From Ceratothoa steindachneri (Eukaryota; Arthropoda; Malacostraca; Isopoda; Cymothoidae): 64,000 nt of DNA. Below are positions 31,815 to 44,400 of this stretch, piece by piece. The stretch covers positions 74,994,162 through 75,058,161 of the forward strand of contig OZ018320.1 in the NCBI GenBank assembly GCA_963969495.1, read 5' to 3'. The position numbers were made by a program, and so were the translations under genes. Positions within the stretch are counted from its first letter, which is position 1. Each line of letters begins with the position of its first letter. The notes under the pieces were generated by a model. It was given only the letters and a program-made list of their open reading frames with translations. It made no database searches and was not told where the DNA came from.

Positions 31815-32803
31815 GTGATCGACACGCGTAATGCTGCTATTGCAATAAAGAAAGGGATTAAATACAAGCAAATAAAAAATATAGAAAAATCCCACTTCAC
31901 CATTGCGGTCGAACTCGATATAGAAAAGTTGGTCATTGCTACCGGATATCAACCTCCAAGGAGAGACGTGCTACTAATTCACACTCTCACTGGCCTATTT
32001 GGCAGAAGAGCCCCCACTATATTAATGGGGGATCTGAACGCCAGATGCTAAGAATCAGGTTGCAGAAGCTTCAACGGTATAAGAAGAAGCCTGTAACTAT
32101 TGCTGGACAGAAATATTGCCCAGCGAATAGGCCCCGACATCCCCACCTTTGTCAGAGCAGGAAGTGCCACAAAACCAGACATCTATACAGCGAATCGTCA
32201 GCTACCGTTCAATTACTGCATGGAACCAGTCCAGGTACCATGTAGTGACCATATAGGGATCCTACTCACTATCAACAGGAACCCTATACAAGTTACAGCT
32301 GTAGTGAGAAAGACCTACAGAAGAGCAGACTGGATACAGTACGCGCGCCTTCTCGATCTGCCCAACTATTGCTGGACAGAAATATTGCCCAGCGAATAGG
32401 CCCCGACATCCCCACCTTTGTCAGAGCAGGAAGTGCCACAAAACCAGACATCTATACAGCGAATCGTCAGCTACCGTTCAATTACTGCATGGAACCAGTC
32501 CAGGTACCATGTAGTGACCATATAGGGATCCTACTCACTATCAACAGGAACCCTATACAAGTTACAGCTGTAGTGAGAAAGACCTACAGAAGAGCAGACT
32601 GGATACAGTACGCGCGCCTTCTCGATCTGCCCAACTTGGACGAGGCAATTCTCAAGGAGATTGACAAGGCACTCGACGGCCTCAATAACTATCTCATCAA
32701 CGCAGATAGGGCTTGTATCCCTAAATCCAAGTATAGGACCATCTATACCTATAGATGGACCGAATACATGAAGGATCTATACCGTGAACTGAAATTATTG
32801 TAA
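31815..32803 (+). pseudogene. LINE family X copy B, endonuclease and linker
   Basis: A leader DADIILISEHVIDTRNAAIA is followed by VIATGYQPPRRDVLLIHTLT and TILMGDLNARC, with the stop TAA right after the GDLNAR box. Then comes LLDRNIAQRIGPDIPTFVRA, CSDHIGILLTIN (SDH, the catalytic C-terminal motif of AP endonucleases), and again after the duplication. The linker DEAILKEIDKALDGLNNYLI continues to 32803. Confidence 0.78.
32095..32632. repeat. 269-bp tandem duplication inside LINE copy B
   Basis: Copies 32095-32363 and 32364-32632 are identical as far as I can see, with aact at the junctions (microhomology). Because 269 is not a multiple of 3, the duplication also shifts the reading frame. Confidence 0.95.
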
Positions 32804-33189
32804 GAAATCAACATCAGGAATGCATCATTTCACTCAATGCAACGAAGTAAAGAAATTAAAGAGGAACTGAACCTATTGATCTTCGAACAGCAATGGAGAT
32901 GATGGGATGATGCAATCGATAGCCTAGATCACGAAGCAACTCCCAAAGGTTTTTGGAAAAAGATCAGAAATCTCAAAGGATCGACTGAGAAGAAGATCGA
33001 GCTACAAAAAGGAGATGGAAACATCGAAACGGAAGAAAGAAGAATTGAAGAGATATTCCGAAGTTATTGGGAAAAAATCTTCAGTATAACTGAGGAGGAA
33101 AACGAGGACTATGAACTAGAGTCTTAAAGCAACATCATAGATGAGCTTAAGAACAAATACACAAGACGCACCATCACCACTAGGTAAAT

Positions 33190-34363
33190 AGACAGCGCGA
33201 CGGAGACGCCGAGCTTACTGAAGAAGAACTACTCGGCGCCCTCCGCTCATTCCGACAAAAAAACCCAGGACAATCGGGGCTTATAAAGTTAAACTTATAA
33301 AAGGCACCAGCCAATGTCATTGAAGGGATGAGAAGGATATATAACGCCTGTCTGAACACGGGATACTTTCCGGATAGTTATAAGACGGCTAAGATGATTT
33401 TCTTGCATAAGCATGGAAAGAACCCAACGTTGAAGGAGAGCTACCGGCCAATTTTACTTCTAGAATTTGGCGTGGAGCTCTTTGAGAAGATCCTCAACCA
33501 AAGACTGGTGTCTCACCTGGAGGAAAACTCCCTCTTCAGCCCACATCAATTCGGGTTTAGGAGGAAGCGATGTACGGAGATGGCAATTAATGTAATCACA
33601 GAAAAGCTAGCCCAAGCAAAAGAGGAAAGAAGTTACGTGGACATTGTTTGTCGGGATGTATCAAAAGCGTTTGATTAGGTGTGGCAACGGGAAATGCAGT
33701 ACAAGATCTTACGACTGGGCCTAAGTGAAAACTTAGAAAGAACTCTCTGTGACTATGTCATTGTGAGAGCGGTGTACATGAGTTTAGGGTGCACGGACAG
33801 ACCAAAGTTCCGCTCGCTGCGGGCCTCCCGCAGAGGGGTGCCTTTCTCTTACTCTCTACTTGATTTACACCACTGATGTCCCAGCCCCTGTAACCCCCAC
33901 TTGCATCAACATTCAATTCGTCGATGATTTCATCCAGATAATCACTTGGCCATGGAAGAATGCGCCCTGGCAAGCTCGTATGACAGCAGCTGAAATTGAA
34001 AAACTTAACACCTACGAGGCCTGGTGGAAGACCTGCACGAACCAGGAAAAGTTTATTAAAGTATTCCTCATAGGCAGGAGACTACTTTACAATGTCAGGG
34101 TGGGGGATAGACGCTATTCCTACACCACGGAGTGCAATGTACTCAGAATGAAGATTACTCCAACTGGGTACAAGAAGCAGGCCCAAGAAAGAATCACCAA
34201 TGCCACAGCTGCAGTCAAGGGTGCTACTTGCTTTGCTTGTAATCAAAAGATGCATATTAAACTCGTGCAGAAATATACAGTGTTAATTTTTGTAGAACCA
34301 TATCAAAATCGAAAGATAATGATTGAGTTCATAGACTGGACAAGGTTTAACTCCCTTAGATAG
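33190..34363 (+). pseudogene. LINE family X copy B, reverse transcriptase
   Basis: The frame reads MRRIYNACLNTGYFPDSYKT, SYRPILLLEFGVELFEKILN, HQFGFRRKRCTEMAINVITE and YVDIVCRDVSKAFD. After an in-frame TAG come VWQREMQYKILRLGLSENLE and INIQFVDDFIQII (FVDD catalytic box), then thumb sequence to residue 167 of the last frame (34363). Two frame changes and one stop inactivate it. The 3' tail found in copy A is missing. Confidence 0.87.
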
Positions 34364-34369
34364 ATTCTA

Positions 34370-36825
34370 GCTATGACCTTGTCTTTAATGTTACTCCACA
34401 TCATTTTAAAATAATGTATGTGTAACTATGGAATTAAATACAGGGGTTACACGTTTCCTTATTTATGAGAATATTTAATATAATTTATGGCTTGTTGAGT
34501 GTGACAGACCCGTTCTTCACCTTTATTCTATAAACTTTAGGACTTATAGTGGTGTTCCCCTAAAGGTAGCAGGCGAGATTTCATTTCTGTGCTAGAATTG
34601 GTTCTACTAATACTTGCCAGGTAACTGTTGTTGTTGTGGCCGATGGATCAGGCCCATGTCTTTAGGAAGAGATTTAATTCATTCCATTCATCTAAATAAC
34701 AAGACTCTCCCAAGTATCTAATCATCGTCGCCAATGTAATATAGAGGCTTTTAATTATAGTTAGACCGTGAACAACAATAAATAAGAACGCTCACTGTAA
34801 ATGATGTGACTAGTCAGCTGTAGGCAAAAGGTGTCACGATAAAAGTGTTAGTAGGGTTAGTAAATAGAGTATCATATATACATTTAGGTTCAAATAGGAA
34901 CAGTTAGGGTACAGTTGCTGTGCCTATACCTTTGCCTTAAATATGTTGTATATCTTCTTGGAGTAGGTAGCGGACGTGGACTGACCTGCTATTTCTACAG
35001 GACTTTGAGAGGCCACTTAGTATCGAAGTATTCACACCAAGACTATAGTCAACCACAACAATAGATAATTAATAGATCACGTCATTACAATTAACTTCCC
35101 AAATACTGTACTTATATAAACTGATATTAAATATGTACTAGGAAGTTCGAAATTACACATGAGGAGCTAAGTGTCAAAACCTAACACATAATATACTAAA
35201 ATGAATGGCGTGTGAATAGAATTATTCTCCCCTCACTGCAGTTTTACATTACAAGAAATGCTGCCTTTAGTTGTTTATTTCTCAACTAATTCAACTTAGT
35301 CATCTCTGCCGTGGCATCTCAATTATGGTAAGGATAATTTCTAATTGCTTGCTACATCATTAGGTTTTGCTCCTTTTAATTTTGGGTGTTTTTCCTCTTA
35401 TTTATCTAAAATCTCTTCTTCTCGACCTGAACCTCTTCACCGTACAGGTTCAGTACTATAATCAAACATTGGAAGGGTAGAGATCATATAGAAAATGGAT
35501 GGTTTAATAATTTTTAGGAGCCTTTTCATGAAACTATGCACTGGTGCGTTACAGAACGTGAAGTTGGAAGACCAAACATTAAACTTTTTCTCCTACATCT
35601 GTTTTTGAAGTGGAAAAGTCAAATGAACTATCTGGTGAATAGAGATTTTAATGAAAGTTGACAAGTCTTGAACATGCGTACATATTTTTCGAAAAAAAAA
35701 GGTCGTCAACTCCAAAAGAAAGTTGATAACTCTTATCAATAAACCTAGCTCTTATCAGTCGTTCCCTTATCTCTGCTAGTATCTCACACGTTCCTAATAA
35801 AGAAACGACGTAAGAGGCCCTCTTATCAATTGTAATTATAGTCACTTTTATACTTTGTTTTCAAGAGCTGCCAGCTCAGGAAAGGCTCTGAAAAGTGTCT
35901 CGAAAATTAAGTTTTTCTTAAAGGAATCTATAAAAAGGGGACAAGGAAGAATTAAAGAATTAGAAGAAAACGACCTTGCAATTCTTTAACTACCCTATAC
36001 TTACAAAAGTTATAGCTAGTAGAGCAAAGTAGATGTCAGAAGTCAATAGAAAACCTAAACAAACACACAAATTAAGTCTAAAGCATACAATAATTTGCTG
36101 GCTGATCAACAATTGTTGCAGCAAAATAATGAATACGAAATCCCTCTGTATAATTCTTTCGTGCACAATGAAGAACCTTTGATTCAGTAATTATCATATG
36201 AGTATAAAGATGTTTTATTTTCCTTCTCTTACATAACTCTTGTTACATACATTCCCTCGAAAATAGATAAATCCTTTTCTCTATCCACCCAACCTTTTTC
36301 CATTACACTTACTCTCGTATATTTTAATAATAAGAGTTTCTGAATCTATCCCTTCGAATTCCAACAATGTCCTCCAATAGTTCCCCAAATTACTTTACTA
36401 ATACATTTCATCCCTCAAACATCCATGATATATTCGTTGCTTCTTCTATCCACTAAAATAACAGTTTTGATTTCGTGTTATTTTTACCTTTATGTACTTT
36501 AGAATAACTTTTGCTTCTAAAATATAAATTTCATTCATACATTTCAGTCCTAACAGCTCTCCACAAATTACTATTAGTTTATCTTTTCCGCATTGCTCTC
36601 AATTCCTCCTTTCTCCTACATTTGCAAATGTTTTAATCATTCTGTTGATTTCACTTCAAGATTCAGTTATCATCACTTGATCAACCACACACAACAAAAC
36701 CTCATCGGAGACCCGCCTTTCGTATCAGGTTTTTTTCATTAAATCCCAAAGAACATTTTTAAATGTAATCTATACTAAGCACTCTTGGACTTAGACTTGG
36801 ATTTAAAAAGTGGTAAATTTAGGGA
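34370..36825. other. Long AT-rich spacer, no gene recognised
   Basis: About 2.4 kb has nothing I can assign. The minus-strand frame 35648-35845 has no motif. Pyrimidine-rich text at 36200-36700 is suggestive of an old antisense LINE but no RT motif can be read. Confidence 0.4.
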
Positions 36826-36828
36826 GAG

Positions 36829-36831
<3 letters not shown>

Positions 36832-36880
<49 letters not shown>
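36832..36880. repeat. (GA)n microsatellite
   Basis: About 50 bp of uninterrupted ag/ga dinucleotides. Confidence 0.96.
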
Positions 36881-36882
<2 letters not shown>

Positions 36883-37539
36883 AAGTGACGAAATTGGACG
36901 AGTTTAAAGAATAGAGGTGGTGTGGGAGACACCACCTGGTAAAAGAGTATCTCTGTTTGTTTAATTCCTTTATTTAGGGTGTATTTTGCGTTTGTTTATT
37001 TTGTTGGTTTTGTATTTTGTTTTTGTGTTTTTTTATAAACTAGAAAATTTATATTTTATGCTAATTAAATTAAACCTGTTAATTTAATTAGTTTATATAT
37101 GATCTTATCATCTTATTGGCATTCAAGCCTTTATTTGAGGCGGGGGCTTTTTCCGCTATGGGTTTTTGAAAAAAGTTTTATAAGTGAATTTTAGCTTTTG
37201 ATATTTCTTCGCAAAATTTTGTAAAAAAATAGGTAATCTTAGTGATGGTATGTGAATTTATACTAAAGAAACCTGAGCATTACACTAGTCGTTTGTTGTG
37301 ATTTGTCGATTTTCTCATGTGTATTTTGGAGTCACGTCGCCGTCATTCTGTGCCTTACTACTTTTAAATGGTCTTATTTGTCGAGCGCCCTCGATGTCTA
37401 GGTGTGTACGAGAGGAATCCGGGGACAGGCGGGTGCCAATGGCTCGACAGATCCTCTTAGCCCTCTCGTGGAGCGCCACGTTGATCGGAGATAATCCAAC
37501 CTAGGCGTGGAGCTCCCTCTGTCGTTTGTATTCTCTTCT

Positions 37540-38759
37540 TCAGGTGTTTGTGATGATAAGCACTGCTTTGTTCTGGATCTTTTGTAGTTTCACAATGTGG
37601 GTCTCGGCGCTCGAGGGGCGGGGGGGGGGGTACAGGAGCTTCGAACGAATGTACGCATTGCATATCTTGAGTTTATTTGAGGGATTTAGGTCACGGAATC
37701 TATAAAATCCCCTTAAATCTCTCTTGCTATTCGCGAATGTTCGCTCGATATGACTTGTGTAGCCTCTGGTGGTGATTTTGAACCCCATAACCGTTCTTTC
37801 CATGCCGTAGGGGATTCGCTCCCCGTCTACACGTATATTGTTGAAAGTCTTGCAAAACATGGGAATTATTTTAAATTTTTGTCCATTGGTTGATATCTTC
37901 CATCTCCTCTCGAAAGAGTCAATGCTAGCTGTCTCCCTAGCCGTATTCCTCGCCATAAATTCCCTGTGAACATAAGCGGCGGTACAAATTTGAGATAAAT
38001 CGTCAGCGAACTGTACGTATATCGTACCCTCGGAGAGAGGTTGTGGTAGGTCACGTGTCAAATGTTGTATAAAAGGAGACTGAGACAGCTTCCTTGAGGG
38101 CCCCCTGCCACGAGTTCGGGTTCGGGGCCTTTATGATCTCTGATTTGTATGTATGCTCTCCTCTTCACTATGTAGTCGCACAAAATCCTCTCAAGTATAT
38201 GGTTGAGGCCCACTTGGAGGATCTTAATTTGTAGTCCTCTCTTCCAAACCTTGTCAAAAGCTTTTTGGACATCGCAGAGCACCAGGTCCGCATGCCTTTT
38301 GTCTGCCTTGATTTTCGCAAGCTTTTCGGTAACGACGGCTAGTGACGTGTTAGTCCCTCTTTTCCTTCTGAAGCCGTGTTGCTGCTCGTTATCCAAGTTG
38401 GCTTCATCGAGAAAAGAGTTGACTCTGTTAGCGAATATCTTCTTGAAGACTTCGCCAGCAAATTCTAAGAGAGATATCGGTCGAAAGCTGGCAGGGCAGT
38501 CCGAGGGCTTCCCCGCTTTAGGGATGGAAATCATCCTGGCCAATTTTCACTGTTCGGGGAAATAGCCCGTGTTCAGAGCGGTATTCATGATGTTGAAAAG
38601 GTCACTCCAAACGTTAGGTGGGGCCTGGATAAAATTCTCGCGGGTCAGCCCCCCCTTCTTAATAGCCGGGGCTCTTTGATGAAAGGATTTTATAGTAACG
38701 GAGAGTTCTAGGCCAGTTATTTTACTGTCATTGCTCTCCATCAATCTTTCCTGCGACAC
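37540..38759 (-). pseudogene. LINE family X copy C, reverse transcriptase
   Basis: From 38759: LFNIMNTALNTGYFPEQ. Then 38543-38058: MISIPKAGKPSDCPASFRPI, EQQHGFRRKRGTNTSLAVVT, ADLVLCDVQKAFDKVWKRGL and GGPQGSCLSLLLYNI. Then, after a frame change at 38061, EGTIYVQFADDLSQICTAAY with an intact FADD catalytic box, and a thumb ending KLQKIQNKAVLIITNT. Only one frameshift separates the two RT halves. It is the most complete RT in the window. Confidence 0.9.
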
Positions 38760-39552
38760 ACAGTGGTGAAGAAAGGTTTTGTGTATTTGTTTGTTTAGCT
38801 GTTGGATTACGTCAGTTTCGAATTCGAGGTCGTAATTACCATTTCTTCCAGGGTAATTTTGAAGATTGAAGACCAGAAAATTCTAAATCTTTCTTCAAAA
38901 TCTTTTCAGTCTCATTAATTGTTTGGCCATTGTGAGTAATTGTGATTTTTTTTTATGGAGGTTTTCCTTACACGTTTAACCGACTACCAGAACGTGTCTG
39001 AGTCTTTTTCAATCTCGAGTCTGTCTATTAGTTTGTCTCATAGTAGCATTTGCTGGTCAGTAATTAGTGTCGGGAGTTCGTCCTTAATTTGTCTTATTCT
39101 TCTGTAGGCATTACGGTTGGGGCCTATCAGCGCTACTGCATTATACAGGTCCCTATATTCTTGGGGCAGAGCTCTCATGGGAGGGGTCCAGGGGGTAGCT
39201 AGAATGGTTTTACAATTAATACAGGGAATACTATTTTGATCGGATTTGATTAGGTAATCAGTAAGTTTATCCAGCTCCTCATCTTTTTCTTCTAGGTTAG
39301 CATCATATATAGGGTCGGGATATAATTTAAGAGGTAATTTCTATAATTTTCCCAGTTAACTTGCTTGTAGCTTTTGCGTTCTGAGATTTTAATTTGAATG
39401 TGATTTACTCCTACTGTAATTTTGATAGCCTGGTAGTTGCTCGGAATGATAGAGCCTAGTTCAATGTAGTAATTGTAAGGAAACTTGATACTAGATAGGA
39501 CTATATTGGGTTTCGTGGCTGCTGTCTCAGATATGTACGTCGGGAATTCTGG

Positions 39553-40060
39553 TCAGATCCTTGTCATGTATTGTCTGTCGAGTAGTACGAGTAGTTCGAT
39601 GTTTCTATTTGCATTGTTGTAGGAGGTATAACTTGCCGCTGCAGATCTTGCGTTTAAATCTCCGGCAAGGATAACGTTTTTCCAGTGGCTAAACACATGC
39701 AAGAGGTTATGCATGGGCACATAGTCGCGTCTTAGGGGTGGGTACCCCGTGGCCATGACCAGTCTCCATAGGGCAGTACCCACTATAATGGCAAGGTAGG
39801 ATTCATCTAAGTCTTCCAGGATCCTGTATTTTAGTCCCTTTTTGACGGCTATTGTGCAGCCGTCATACCGTTCCTGACTATGCTTTTGCTAATAACGTTG
39901 TATTGAAATATTTTTAAATGTTTTTGCGCGGTCAGTCCGTGTTCAGAAATACTCGTAAGTATTATGTCAGGGTCACTATCGCATAATATTGCCATAGATG
40001 AAACATTTTCCGTCCCACCCATTGGCATTCAGGTATATTATCGTTAGTCTGTCTGCCATT
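39553..40060 (-). pseudogene. LINE family X copy C, endonuclease
   Basis: The clear frame 39783-39553 contains LVMATGYPPLRRDYVPMHNL and VILAGDLNARSAAASY (GDLNAR catalytic box), then ELLVLLDRQYMTRI. Upstream minus-strand sequence (40060-39790) encodes the SEHG.-type start with stops. The domain nicks target DNA for target-primed reverse transcription. Confidence 0.75.
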
Positions 40061-40397
40061 TTGTGTAGTGTTGGTTCTTTAGTGTGTGGGATTAAAGTAA
40101 ACGTTTATTCGCGTTCTAATTTAGCCCCATATGGTGTAATGGGTGGGGTGTGCTCCCTGAAGTTTCTTTTTTGTCCGTGATCGTGTGGAAGCAGTCCGGG
40201 GTCAGTTTAACCATATTTTGAGCGGGAGCATCTTCGACCTGCCGTTCGGAAACCTCATCTTAACATTCCCACTTGTACCTTCCGGTTCTAAGACTATCAG
40301 TTACTTCGCGGGAATCGAGCTCCATTGGGAAGGGAGCTGATTCGGGAGCAATATTTTCAGGTTGAATCCCCTCGTGTGGTATTTGAGTTGATGCTCT

Positions 40398-40941
40398 CTA
40401 CCTCACGATGAGGAGGAGGTTGACCTTGGGCGGCGGGTTTTGGAGGTTTTCCTTGATTGTGGAGACCTGCTTCCTTGTTGAGTGTGTGCCTTTTGTTTCG
40501 GTGGTATTATTCTTGGATGTTGCGAACGCTTGTTCTGGTGTCTGTGAGTTCATTTGTCTATTTAGACCCGGGTCGCGTGCACTGGCTGTGTTTGGGGGCA
40601 TGGAAATTTTTTACACGAATTTTCGCACTGAGGGGCTACACTAATGCGTACATTTTCTTCCGATGGCGGGTTTCCGGAAACCACATCTCTTGTATGCCGT
40701 TTTTAACCACCATGCGGTTGACTTCCGTGGCGAAGGTACCGGGTCGTGTAATATTTGCAATGTGTACATAATAGATGCAACACATTATTTTTGTAGACTG
40801 TTCGTTTTCTATGTGTAGGTATTTTCGTTGGTTATTACTTTCGGCGATAGCGGCTTTTGCAACTTTGGCATAAATCGTATTGGTTTTATTCTCCTCGTTC
40901 TCGCGCATTCTTGTGTCTGCTTTTGTATCTCTCGTTAGCAA
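40398..40941 (-). pseudogene. LINE family X copy C, ORF1 C-terminal part
   Basis: Frame 40941-40636 reads ENEENKTNTIYAKVAKAAIA, ESNNQRKYLHIENEQSTKIM and TEVNRMVVKNGIQEMWFPET. A polar frame 40601-40398 follows (EQAFATSKNNTTETKGTHST). It parallels the ORF1 remnant of copy B. Confidence 0.6.
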
Positions 40942-40949
40942 TTAAACCA

Positions 40950-41491
40950 TTTTGGGGTGCTGCTTTTGCAAACGCGCAAAGATGATCGCGGCTAGTGCAG
41001 ATAGAACACAGTGTAAGATCTTTGTCCAGGCAGGTAGCTGTGGTGTGTTTGTCGTACTTATATCATTGAAAACACATTTGTAAGCCGACAAACTCCTCAC
41101 ATTCCATATACTCCGGGCAGACTCTTACGCTAAAGAGAAGCAGACCAATCTCCTTTGCTTTATGTGTCATTGCTGTATCTTCGAAAATAACCTTGAAGAC
41201 GTGCGTGTAATTTTTTAATTTAATTACATGCGCTACCTTCGCCCATGGATGGTTCCTTTCGATCTCTGCTTGTATTTCGTCTGCCGAGTGGCATCCAACC
41301 CAAGAGTCAAAATGCCTGCAGATTAAGCTGCGCTGTAATCGTATTTGTGGAGGTGTTGTAGGTTTTAGTTTAATCGATTTCAGGCATTCAACGGCCTTAC
41401 TTGACCTCAAGGCTTCACAATCGGCCTCCCTCGCACAAATGGCCGAGTAACCGTTGGGTATGTTTATGAGTCTGACCAGCGCAATGCTCAA
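40950..41491 (-). pseudogene. LINE family X copy C, ORF1 (gag-like, CCHC region)
   Basis: A 142-residue frame from 41491 (ALVRLINIPNGYSAICARE.., QRSLICRHFDSWVGCHSADE, AHVIKLKNYTHVFKVIFEDT, VCPEYMECEEFVGLQMCFQ). A stop follows, then YKYDKHTTATCLDK, LTLCSICTSRDHLCAF. The spacing C-x2-C..H..C across the stop is that of CCHC zinc knuckles in LINE ORF1 proteins, which bind the element RNA. Confidence 0.75.
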
Positions 41492-41495
41492 TGTA

Positions 41496-44400
41496 CCAAA
41501 AACCTTTTCAAGGACCTTACCTCGATCCGGTTTGGGCTCTCTGAGAGGGCCGGGAGAGTGATAAGGAGGGTCTCTCTCATTTTTCTTGCATTTTATCCTA
41601 AGCTATTTGCATAAGATAGGAAAGGAGCCTCCTAATAGTGGAGTGATGAGGAAAAGTGTATGAGTCCACTGGGATTTTGTTTGAAAATAAGTATAAAGGG
41701 AAAAAGAGTGAGAGAATAAGAGAGGGGATGGAAAGACAAATACAATTCTTCGGTTTTTCATTTTACCTTTGACTTCTTTGGGTCTTACGAATTGGCTTGG
41801 CCAAGATAGATCCATTGATTCTAGCAAGGGTGCGAAGATTCCTCCTCAACCTTCCTCCAATCAAAAAGCAGAGGTCCACTCTCCGAACGAAATCGCGCTT
41901 TATCGCTTTCACCAAATTTATATTTCTTAGTCCAAGCGAGTCGAAACAATTCATCTACACAGAAATTCACTTTTATAACAATCCAAAAAATAAATGGGCA
42001 CAATGCTGTACACAAGCGGAAAAATGGGGACTAACTGCCTGCACACTGAGCAGTCACGAGGCACTCATTCACATATCTCTCAGTTCTTATACGCCATACA
42101 ATTTACAATACACACCATTTTCACAGAATGCAATATGTACTAAGCGCAATCATTCCAAAATCACATCCTTTCTTATATGTCAATTTTATTGAATTATCTT
42201 CAGTGTTGTCATCGTAATATAAAACATCGGATAGGGTACCTCTATTAACTTTAGCATATGCGTTGTCCGTATCTGTAGTCATACATCGTCTACCCTATGT
42301 TCTACCGACCAGGGAGGCGTGGAATTGATCAACCGCTGAAATAACAGAAACATATCTACATAGACAAACCAAATCTAACTAATACAGATGCTGAGATATG
42401 ACAAATATACCATCGCGAACAAAGACTACCCCATAAAGAAACAACAAAATTCTAGATAAAAAAAGCTATCATACTGATATTTTGTATAAATAATACTTTG
42501 GCAATAAGTAGTTAGATAACTCCTGTATTAAACACAATCCCCATTACTTAAGTTCACACTTCGTTAGAGAATATGCAAGAACAGAACACGTTGTCCTGTT
42601 GCATCGGGGCCTCACTTCAGCCAATAGTGAATGCTCTTTACTCCCATCATTACTCGTCGCTTTACGTGAGTCTTATCTTCGTCATCTCGTGCCCAGGTTT
42701 CTTATTCTTCTTCTGCAAGTTTCATTCGAGTAGTAAATCCATAGAAAGCACGGCGCCTACACAAACCTACTATAATTCGAGTCAATAAAAACCGCGGTAC
42801 TCATTCAACCTAACTTAATTGGAGTCAAAGAAGTAAACAAAGAACCCGCCTTCAAGTTTCGCAGTCTATACCTACAAAAACTCATCACCAGCTTATTCAT
42901 CTCATCTAATTCAATTACTCTCTTCCTTCTATTTAATTTTATGAGTAAAGAAGCATCGCATACATCTGTTGTATTTCAATAAATATCTAATTTTCTAAAT
43001 AAAATACGCAATTTTGAATATATGTATTGTATTCTTAAAACTATCATACAACGCCCTTTCCTCTCGAACAACCGGGGCGGAGCAAAACTTTGATACCCAT
43101 TGGCTCGCGTAGATTACAAACTCTCAGCCTGTCCCCTACCAGTCCCCTACTTAGTGGACACACTATCTCTCACTCAACATCCTAATTTCTAGCCACTCCT
43201 AGAGGGATAATTTTTCTTTACTTTTAACACGGTTCATTTTCACGTTTGTCCATGGAAAGACCCGAATCTCTATTTGTCAGCCATTTGTGATTCAACAAGA
43301 TGGTATTAATATCAAGTACCTAAAAGAGTTCGTGGAATTTTGGGGCTGCTATGTGACGTGTTGATGTGGTATAAAGAAAGGAGGAGGAATTTGATCTTTG
43401 TGTTAACCACTAATGTTATCATCTAACCAATTTGGAGTCGATTGAATTGAATACAAAACTTCAATTCATCTTCCATTATTATTTTCGGTCATCCTGCAAG
43501 AGAAGGTTGCTAAGAGGATCCTGCAGACCCCCTGTATTGCTTTCGTTCTGGGTTCAACTTTAGATTACTGTCCGAATTCGCACAGTTCACTTTCGTGTGG
43601 CCATCTTGTCTTTGCTCGTTGACAAGGAGTGATCTGCTTAATTTTCCTGTTGCAGAAAATGATTACAAATTATTGCTCTACAAATGGTTTATTGCATTCA
43701 TTTACAAATACGAATTAATCGACTAAAACGCCCTAGCATATTGGCCATCTGAAATGCTAACACACTCAACAAGTTAGTAAATAGAAAAGAATATGAGAAA
43801 TCCAAGAACATGAAGTGGTTTATTTGAAAAAGAGAACCAGTTTGGAAGTATCTCGCCTCAGTTTTAAAGTATTTATATTAGTATAGCTGCCCTTTTGCTA
43901 CTGTATCAACAAAACTGTTTATAATCGCACTTTTCTTCAGTTCATCTCCATTTACACTCCTCTCTCACCTTATACTCTTTCATCTACTGATACGGTTTCT
44001 ATTTTGCATCTGCAACACATTTCATAGCAAACTTCATTCGAACGGCTTCTTTCACTTCCTTCTTTCACACTGTCCAAATGACCAAGTGTCCGGTACACAT
44101 CATTTATTTGTTCGCTTCAAACCCACACAAATAAAACTGCCTTTGTTGTAGAACGGATGTAGAGTCAGCAGATTTATGAATTCTCCGGTGACTAGCGTCC
44201 AAAAATGCAAGATTGTGAGAAAAACGATTCACGTCGCTCTAAAAGGCCTACAAAGATAAGAATAAGTTCTATTCTATAAGTAAACCCTTTTATAACATTA
44301 AAAAAAAACTTAATTAATGAAGTAATAGTTCCAAATGAGTTTAAAGAGGCAAATGTGACTCGTATTTTTAGAGGTATCGAAACTAATCAAGGAAATTTTA

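Larger units (their letters stand above)
31114..34363 (+). mobile_element. LINE family X, copy B (plus strand), decayed
   Basis: A second copy lies head to tail after copy A: ORF1 remnant about 31125-31735, endonuclease 31815-32250, RT about 33190-34363. It keeps GDLNAR in the endonuclease and FVDD in the RT, so it is less decayed than copy A at the catalytic sites, though broken by stops at 32049, 33676 and elsewhere. A 269-bp duplication interrupts the endonuclease/linker. Confidence 0.85.
37290..41495 (-). mobile_element. LINE family X, copy C (minus strand), best preserved
   Basis: In minus orientation: ORF1 with zinc-knuckle region (41491-40950), ORF1 C-terminal part (40941-40398), endonuclease (about 40060-39553), linker (39500-38760) and RT with C-terminal tail (38759-37380). 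It gives the full domain order missing from copies A and B. It is still broken by several frameshifts and stops. A G10 run at about 37621-37630 interrupts the 3' region. Confidence 0.87.

Noticed and set aside
41797..42192. 131-residue plus-strand frame
   Set aside because: No motif, signal or splice support; overlaps a weak exon candidate on the other strand.
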